From: Prevotella sp. CAG:891
GTDB taxonomy: Bacteria > Bacteroidota > Bacteroidia > Bacteroidales > Bacteroidaceae
NCBI GenBank assembly: GCA_000437675.1
Contig: FR901755.1
Span: 1-10,532, forward strand
Reading direction: 5' to 3'
Length of the DNA stretch: 10,532 nucleotides
Shown piece by piece: positions 6,414-10,532 of the stretch. Position 1 is the stretch's first letter, and each line of letters begins with the position of its first letter. Position numbers and translations under genes: made by a program. The notes under the pieces were generated by a model. That model was not told the origin of the DNA, searched no databases, and was given only the letters and a program-made list of their open reading frames with translations.

Positions 6414-6779
6414 ATGCCATCTGTAAAAGTTCGTTTCGAAAGGAGTAAACAGCATGAGGATCGTGGCAGTATATATTACCGTATATATTACGGCCACAAC
6501 CGCAGGTTCGAGTTTTCGGCACGTATTTTGTTGCCGATTGAGGCTTGGGATGCTCAGAATCGGTGCGTTTTTGAGCATGTTCCGGGAGGGTATGAGGCCC
6601 AGACTCGTATTCGACATGATGTAGAATTGCTGGACCGTATGATTGCTGACGAGAATCAAATCGCGACAGCATCTTCGTTAGGCAATTTGGTGAAACGCTT
6701 TAAGAAAATAACTCAAAACAGAGCGCTGAACTTAGTTAACATGTCGAATGTAGCGAAAGGTGAGAGCCGGACAACGTGA
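6414..6779 (+). pseudogene. Truncated tyrosine recombinase (N-terminal arm-binding part)
   Basis: A 121-residue ORF from the ATG at 6414. The segment SVKVRFERSKQHEDRGSIYY, then EFSARILLPIEAWDAQNR and the region up to DRMIADE, resembles the N-terminal arm-type DNA-binding domain of Bacteroidales tyrosine recombinases (short beta strands, the EWD/AWD turn, then a helix). Family members are about 300-400 residues; the core-binding and catalytic domains with the R-H-R-Y residues are absent. The TGA at 6777 follows GESRTT; one base further the other frame continues for ~34 codons starting E-N-A, reminiscent of the family's RTxEN helix start, but then similarity is lost. Recombinases of this type often stand at the head of capsule and exopolysaccharide loci in this order. 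The fragment should have no recombinase activity. The longer frame starting at 5979 adds 145 residues with no domain and is not favoured. Confidence 0.6.
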
Positions 6780-6856
6780 AAACGCTTTTGTTATTCAGTT
6801 TGGCCGAACCGCATCCTACAAACTATACGAAATAAACAGCCTTACACCTTTAATTT

Positions 6857-8072
6857 ATGAGAGAAACGAACTCACCTGTTAATCAGCCTGTTCAGTCAGA
6901 TGCTGATGTTGAAACTACAATCGGTTTGACTGATTTGTAGTCAATGTGTATAACCCGCTGGTACTGGTTTTTGCTTTCGCTGGTCATTGCGTTGGTAGTA
7001 GCTGTGGTGTATTTGATGAGTGCACCCGTTGTTTACACACGCAATGCTTCGGTACTGGTAAAGGAAGATGCAAAGAACAGCAGTTCCATGTCGGGAGGTG
7101 TTTCGAGTGAATTGTCGAATATCGGCATTTTGCGTACGAACACCAATATTAACAATGAAATCATCACGATGCAGTCGCCTGTTATCATGACAGAAGTGGT
7201 GAAACGACTTGGGTTGAACAATGTGTACAGCGTGAGACGTGGCTTGCGTATGGTCAATCTGTATCAGGACAGTCCGATAGCTGTTACGTTTAATCAAAAC
7301 GCAACACATGCAGTTTCGTTCGTGGTGAATCTGGTTTCAGATTCGCAGTTCGAAATCACCCATTGTAAGCTGGATGGAAAAGAAATTGAAGGAAGATTCA
7401 AAGGTAATTTTAATGCTACCGTACACACGGCATGTGGCAATGTAACGTTGAGTCGTACGAAGCATTTTGGCAAGGAATACGTAGGAGAAGAAATTCACTT
7501 TTTTCATACCCAACCAAACCTCCTGGCTGATGCCTACCTGAGCCAGCTTAGCATTTCGCTCAATTCAAAGGAATCGACCGTGGTGGATTTGAGTATCAAG
7601 GACGAATCAGCCAAAAAGGCTGAGGACATTCTTAACACGCTTATCACTGTGTATAACGAACAGTGGGTGCAGGACCGCAACCTGGTGGCCGAAAGCACTT
7701 CGCAGTTTATCAGTGAGCGTTTGGCTGTGATTGAAGCAGATTTGGGACATGTCGACAACAACATTTCGTCGTATAAAAGCCGGAATTTGCTGCCCGACGT
7801 ACAGCAGGCTTCGAACATGTATATGACGCAGGCTCTGAATAACCAGACAACGCTGCTTACGCTCAATAACCAGAGAGCTATGGCACAGTTTGTGCTGAAT
7901 GAATTGCAGCAAAAATCGTCGGACCAGACATTGCCTTCGAATTCGGGACTTGCCAACGTGAAGTTTCAAGAACGTAAGCATTGTGCTTAATGGTACCGAA
8001 AAACTGAATGGCCGTTATGGCTATCGCTACGGTTATCGCTACGGCTACAGCTATGGTCGCGGTTATAATTAA
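6857..8072 (+). pseudogene. Decayed Wzc-type polysaccharide co-polymerase / tyrosine kinase
   Basis: The original gene starts at ATG 6857, runs 27 codons to an in-frame amber stop (6938-6940), then continues in the same frame from ATG 6944 to a stop ending at 7990 (348 residues). This part has the Wzz layout: a membrane segment (about residues 7-26, CITRWYWF then a Leu/Val/Ala stretch), YTRNASVLVKEDAKN, the IITMQSPVIMTEVVKRLGL motif near 84-102, and a coiled-coil region near 250-310. After residue ~340 the family sequence breaks off and only the out-of-frame C-terminal tail remains (7962-8072). Complete relatives are about 800 residues with a second membrane segment and a Walker-box BY-kinase domain; none of these is present. 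Such proteins sit in the inner membrane and control chain length and export of polysaccharide. The 348-residue product could still be made from 6944, but as a kinase the gene is dead. Confidence 0.85.
7962..8072 (+). pseudogene. Orphan tyrosine-rich tail of the Wzc kinase
   Basis: In the frame +1 to the co-polymerase ORF, 36 codons end with TAA at 8070-8072. They read FKNVSIVLNGTEK, then a tail of RYGY-type repeats with eight tyrosines. This is the usual C-terminus of Bacteroidetes Wzc/BY-kinases, the cluster that is autophosphorylated. The two frames are both open between 7962 and 7987, so the deletion endpoint lies there. No start codon belongs to this piece. Confidence 0.8.
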
Positions 8073-8085
8073 AAAAAAGTTTTAC

Positions 8086-8125
8086 TGCGGGGCTGCTGCA
8101 TGGGCCATGTATCAGCCTCGCCGCA
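8086..8125. promoter_or_regulatory. Hairpin in the leader before the dehydratase gene
   Basis: TGCGG-GGCTG (8086-8095) pairs with CAGCC (8113-8117) and CCGCA (8121-8125) with a 3-nt bulge; an inner CATG/CATG pair is possible. On the plus strand no T-run follows, so it is not a normal terminator in that direction; on the minus strand AAAACTTTTTTTT follows. It lies between the decayed co-polymerase gene and the start at 8153. Confidence 0.45.
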
Positions 8126-8152
8126 AAGCAGGAAACTAATTAATACAAACTC

Positions 8153-10072
8153 ATGATTTCAAAAATTTCGAATTGGTATTTTTCGAAAGATGCACTGCCA
8201 TACTGGTGTGTTTTCGCACTCGATTGTTTGATAGTATTCTTTTCAGACATTTTCGTGTATGCCCTTAACAATGGAGCAGTGACAACGGCACAGGACATTG
8301 TTCCTTTAAGTGCGGCATTTGCAGTTTACTTGCTTTTTTATGTAGTGGGTTTTGCAGCTTTTCATACCTATTCGGGCGTTTTGCGCTATTCATCGTTTAA
8401 TGACTTACACCGCATTACGTTTGCCATGCTTTTGGGCTTGGGACTTACGGTGGTAGCCAAATACGGTTTGAATTCCGATTCCTGGATTTTTGCCATCCGC
8501 ATGAAGGATTTAGGCCTTTCGGCATTGATGGCAACGTGCTTGATGTGGTTGCTTCGCGCATTGGTCAAGTATATGTATGACAATGCACGTAAGAATAAAA
8601 AGAGCAAGCGCGTATTCATTTACGGTGTGAAAGAAGGCGGTGTGGCTATTGCCAATAGTATGCTTCACCGCGATAGCCAACACACTTACGTTATCAAAGG
8701 TTTTGTGGCCGATGATGGCGACATGGACATTCAAGGCCGCCGGTTGATGGGTTCCCCCATTTTCCCCAACGATGAAAACCTTATAAGCATCATGCAGAGC
8801 CGCGGTGTGAAATCGTTGCTGGTTTCGCCGCTCAAAAATGAGTCTATCCGCAATAATCCTGATATCGTGGAAAAACTGATGGATGCCGGTATTCATATCT
8901 TTATGTTCTCGGGTTTACAGGAATGGAACGGAAAGGATAAACTCGACCACCGTCAGCTCAAGGAAGTGGACATTGAAGACTTGCTGCCGCGCGATAAAAT
9001 TGAAATCGACTTGAATGTTGTTGAAAAGCAACTTACCGGTAATACGATTCTCGTTACAGGTGCTGCTGGTAGTATCGGTAGCGAAATTGTACGCCAGGTT
9101 GCCCAGTTCCGTCCGAAACGTCTGGTACTTATTGACCAGGCCGAAACTCCGCTGCATGATATCCGCCTGATGATGGCTCGCCAATGGCCCAATGTCGAAG
9201 CCGAAACCATCGTGAGCGATATTTGCATGAAGGAACGCATGGAAGAACTTTTCGACATTTACCGTCCTGATTATGTGTTCCATGCCGCAGCTTACAAGCA
9301 TGTGCCCATGATGGAGAATAATCCGGGCGAAAGCGTGCGCAACAATATCGATGGAACGCGTGTCATTGCCGACTTGGCGGTGAAATACGGCACGAAGAAG
9401 TTCGTGATGGTTTCGACCGATAAAGCCGTGAATCCGACGAACGTAATGGGATGTTCCAAGCGTATTTGCGAAATCTACGTGCAAAGCCTTGACAAAGCCA
9501 TTAAGGATGGTAAAATCAAGGGCGTTACGCAGTTTGTTACCACGCGTTTCGGTAATGTGCTGGGTTCAAACGGATCGGTAATTCCTTTGTTCCGCGAACA
9601 GATTCGTCGCGGTGGTCCGGTTACGGTAACGCACAAGGACATCATCCGCTTTTTCATGCTCATTCCTGAAGCCTGCAAGCTTGTGCTTGAAGCAGGAACC
9701 ATGGGTAATGGTGGCGAAATCTTTGTGTTCGATATGGGTAAACCGGTTCGCATCGTTGACCTTGCCAAGCGCATGATTCAGTTGAGCGGTGCCAAGGACG
9801 TGGAAATTAAGTTCACCGGCTTACGCGACGGTGAGAAACTCTACGAAGAGGTGCTTAACGAAGAGGAAACGACGAAACCGACTTTCCATCCTAAAATTAA
9901 GATTGCTCAGGTACGCGAGTATGATTATACTGAAGTGTCTGACCACATTGATTCCCTCGTTGCTTCGAGCATTCAAGAAACCGATATGCAGATTGTGAAA
10001 CGCATGAAGGATTTGGTTCCTGAATTCAAGAGCAAACATTCAAAATACGAAGTTTTGGACAAAGCTGAATAA
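8153..10072 (+). CDS. CapD/WbpM-like UDP-sugar 4,6-dehydratase (membrane-bound)
   Basis: A 639-residue, full-length member of the FlaA1/CapD/WbpM group, which remove water from UDP-N-acetylhexosamines in the first step towards amino-deoxy sugars of surface polysaccharides. Four membrane segments lie at about 17-37, 50-73, 86-104 and 119-137. A first Rossmann-like CoA-binding-type domain follows (about 152-280; VFIYGVKEGGVAIAN), then the SDR catalytic domain (about 296-575) with the NAD(P) motif TGAAGSIGSE at 302-311, AAAYKHVPMME at 378-388, STDKAVNP at 421-428 and MGCSKR at 432-437. M432 and K436 stand where classical SDR enzymes have Tyr and Lys, the hallmark of the large WbpM-type dehydratases. 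Nothing is missing. It starts at the first ATG that keeps the N-terminal helix; AGGAAA lies 17 nt upstream. A terminator follows directly, so it is the last gene of the stripped exopolysaccharide locus. The exact sugar is not predictable here. Confidence 0.95.
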   Translation: MISKISNWYFSKDALPYWCVFALDCLIVFFSDIFVYALNNGAVTTAQDIVPLSAAFAVYLLFYVVGFAAFHTYSGVLRYSSFNDLHRITFAMLLGLGLTVVAKYGLNSDSWIFAIRMKDLGLSALMATCLMWLLRALVKYMYDNARKNKKSKRVFIYGVKEGGVAIANSMLHRDSQHTYVIKGFVADDGDMDIQGRRLMGSPIFPNDENLISIMQSRGVKSLLVSPLKNESIRNNPDIVEKLMDAGIHIFMFSGLQEWNGKDKLDHRQLKEVDIEDLLPRDKIEIDLNVVEKQLTGNTILVTGAAGSIGSEIVRQVAQFRPKRLVLIDQAETPLHDIRLMMARQWPNVEAETIVSDICMKERMEELFDIYRPDYVFHAAAYKHVPMMENNPGESVRNNIDGTRVIADLAVKYGTKKFVMVSTDKAVNPTNVMGCSKRICEIYVQSLDKAIKDGKIKGVTQFVTTRFGNVLGSNGSVIPLFREQIRRGGPVTVTHKDIIRFFMLIPEACKLVLEAGTMGNGGEIFVFDMGKPVRIVDLAKRMIQLSGAKDVEIKFTGLRDGEKLYEEVLNEEETTKPTFHPKIKIAQVREYDYTEVSDHIDSLVASSIQETDMQIVKRMKDLVPEFKSKHSKYEVLDKAE

Positions 10073-10117
10073 ACTTTGATCATTCTGCTTCGTTACTGAT
10101 GCGCAATAAATGATAAG

Positions 10118-10160
10118 CCTTGGTTCGGCAGCAAATAGCTGTTTTGAACCAAGGTTTTTT
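10118..10160 (+). terminator. Intrinsic terminator of the dehydratase gene
   Basis: A 9-bp stem CCTTGGTTC (10118-10126) with GAACCAAGG (10146-10154), an inner CAGC/GCTG pairing, then six T (10155-10160). It begins 45 nt after the stop codon and would end the locus here. Confidence 0.9.
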
Positions 10161-10171
10161 CGTTGCTGTGA

Positions 10172-10189
10172 GCATATAGGGGTATATGC
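10172..10189. repeat. Perfect 7-bp inverted repeat with GGGG loop
   Basis: GCATATA (10172-10178), GGGG, TATATGC (10183-10189). It stands 14 nt before the second 98-nt repeat, where the first copy also has a hairpin of different sequence (3446-3465). It could be a hairpin of the same RNA or a protein site. No consensus promoter was found near this copy. Confidence 0.65.
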
Positions 10190-10203
10190 GTTCGATAGAA
10201 TTT

Positions 10204-10301
10204 TAGCCTTCACGAATGAAAAACCAAAAATACCTATTAAGCAATTAAGCGTTCTTTGACTTTGTGTTACCACAGAAAGTAAGGCAGATAGGCCTGTCTG
10301 A
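10204..10301 (+). repeat. 98-nt dispersed repeat, copy 2, with boxA-like motif
   Basis: Ungapped match to 3469-3566, about 84 percent by eye; the 3' third is almost unchanged. The boxA-like motif is CGTTCTTTGACT (10250-10261), and the hairpin AGGCAG (10282-10287) with CTGTCT (10294-10299) keeps both arms while one loop base differs. Unlike copy 1 no TTTG/TAnnTTTG promoter is visible upstream; the dehydratase terminator lies 43 nt before it. Downstream are two further hairpins, CCCAT/ATGGG (10304-10317) and TATA-TGTTGA with TCAACA-A-TATA (10383-10408), and no plus-strand ORF before the minus-strand terminator at 10416. Confidence 0.75.
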
Positions 10302-10415
10302 GCCCCATGCTTATGGGTGCGTTCTGTTCCTCTTCTTTTTGATAGGGGAGTTGTAGAGAAAGGTGTATTCAGAGGTGTGGAATATATGTTGAGGCATTCA
10401 ACAATATACGAAAAA

Positions 10416-10457
10416 ACTGACTTCTATCAGGCTGTAAATAACCAGATAGAAGTCAGT
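10416..10457 (-). terminator. Terminator of the gene entering from the right
   Basis: A 13-bp perfect stem (10416-10428 with 10445-10457) with a 16-nt loop. On the minus strand it is followed by TTTTTCG (with the last stem base a run of six T). It should end a minus-strand transcript from beyond the window. Confidence 0.85.
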
Positions 10458-10498
10458 ACTCTATGTCGTGAACTATGAAATGTATGTGGTGGTGCGTT

Positions 10499-10532
10499 TT
10501 ACTGTACCGGAACCGTTTCTTCCTGCTGAGGC
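10499..10532 (-). CDS. C-terminal end of an unidentified minus-strand gene (partial)
   Basis: The last ten codons before a TAA at 10499-10501 read PQQEETVPVQ, an acidic tail of a kind common in Bacteroidetes proteins. The terminator at 10416-10457 lies 41 nt downstream. A second minus frame ends with TAG at 10473-10475, 15 nt from the terminator, and cannot be ruled out from so short a piece. Only the presence of some minus-strand gene to the right is well supported. Confidence 0.4.
   Translation of the reverse strand, partial: PQQEETVPVQ

Noticed and set aside
8915..9774. Long minus-strand ORFs of 189, 101 and 99 codons
   Set aside because: They are the reverse-strand shadow of the well-supported dehydratase gene.

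Overview
The window looks like a piece of a Bacteroidales chromosome, probably Prevotellaceae or a close relative. The main reasons are promoter boxes of the Bacteroidetes type (TAnnTTTG at -7, TTTG at -33), almost no Shine-Dalgarno sites, a lipoprotein with an OmpA-like C-terminus, and an exopolysaccharide locus of the Bacteroides/Prevotella type (tyrosine recombinase arm, Wzz/Wzc co-polymerase with a tyrosine-rich tail, CapD/WbpM-like dehydratase). The genus is an inference; the sequence holds no rRNA or other direct marker.

Layout. 1-1167: a terminator and a two-gene minus-strand unit (an HD-domain phosphohydrolase and a 104-residue protein of unknown function). 1361-2994: a two-gene AbiE-type toxin-antitoxin / phage-defence module on the minus strand, with an ATGA overlap and its own promoter. 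2995-3646: intergenic DNA with hairpins, a strong plus-strand promoter and the first copy of a 98-nt repeat that contains a boxA-like antitermination motif. 3647-3790: tRNA-Arg(CCG) on the minus strand with promoter box and terminator. 3908-4849: a lipoprotein with coiled coil and peptidoglycan-binding OmpA domain, minus strand, with terminator. 4850-6413: about 1.5 kb without a convincing gene. 6414-8072: remains of an exopolysaccharide locus, namely a truncated recombinase and a Wzc-type gene with an early amber stop and a large internal deletion that removed the kinase domain but left the tyrosine-rich tail. 8153-10072: an intact CapD/WbpM-like sugar-nucleotide dehydratase with its own terminator. 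10172-10301: an inverted repeat and the second copy of the 98-nt repeat. 10416-10532: a minus-strand terminator and probably the last codons of a gene that runs in from the right.

How it fits together. The exopolysaccharide locus has been stripped: it starts like a complete locus but only the dehydratase remains whole. The AbiE pair is a self-contained defence cassette next to a tRNA gene. The most unusual items are (1) the 98-nt repeat, present twice 6.7 kb apart without gaps, both times facing a minus-strand terminator with no downstream plus-strand gene, which suggests a structured non-coding RNA or antiterminated leader; (2) the tRNA-Arg, where the near-universal tertiary pair G19-C56 appears to be replaced by A19-U56; and (3) the gutted Wzc gene.
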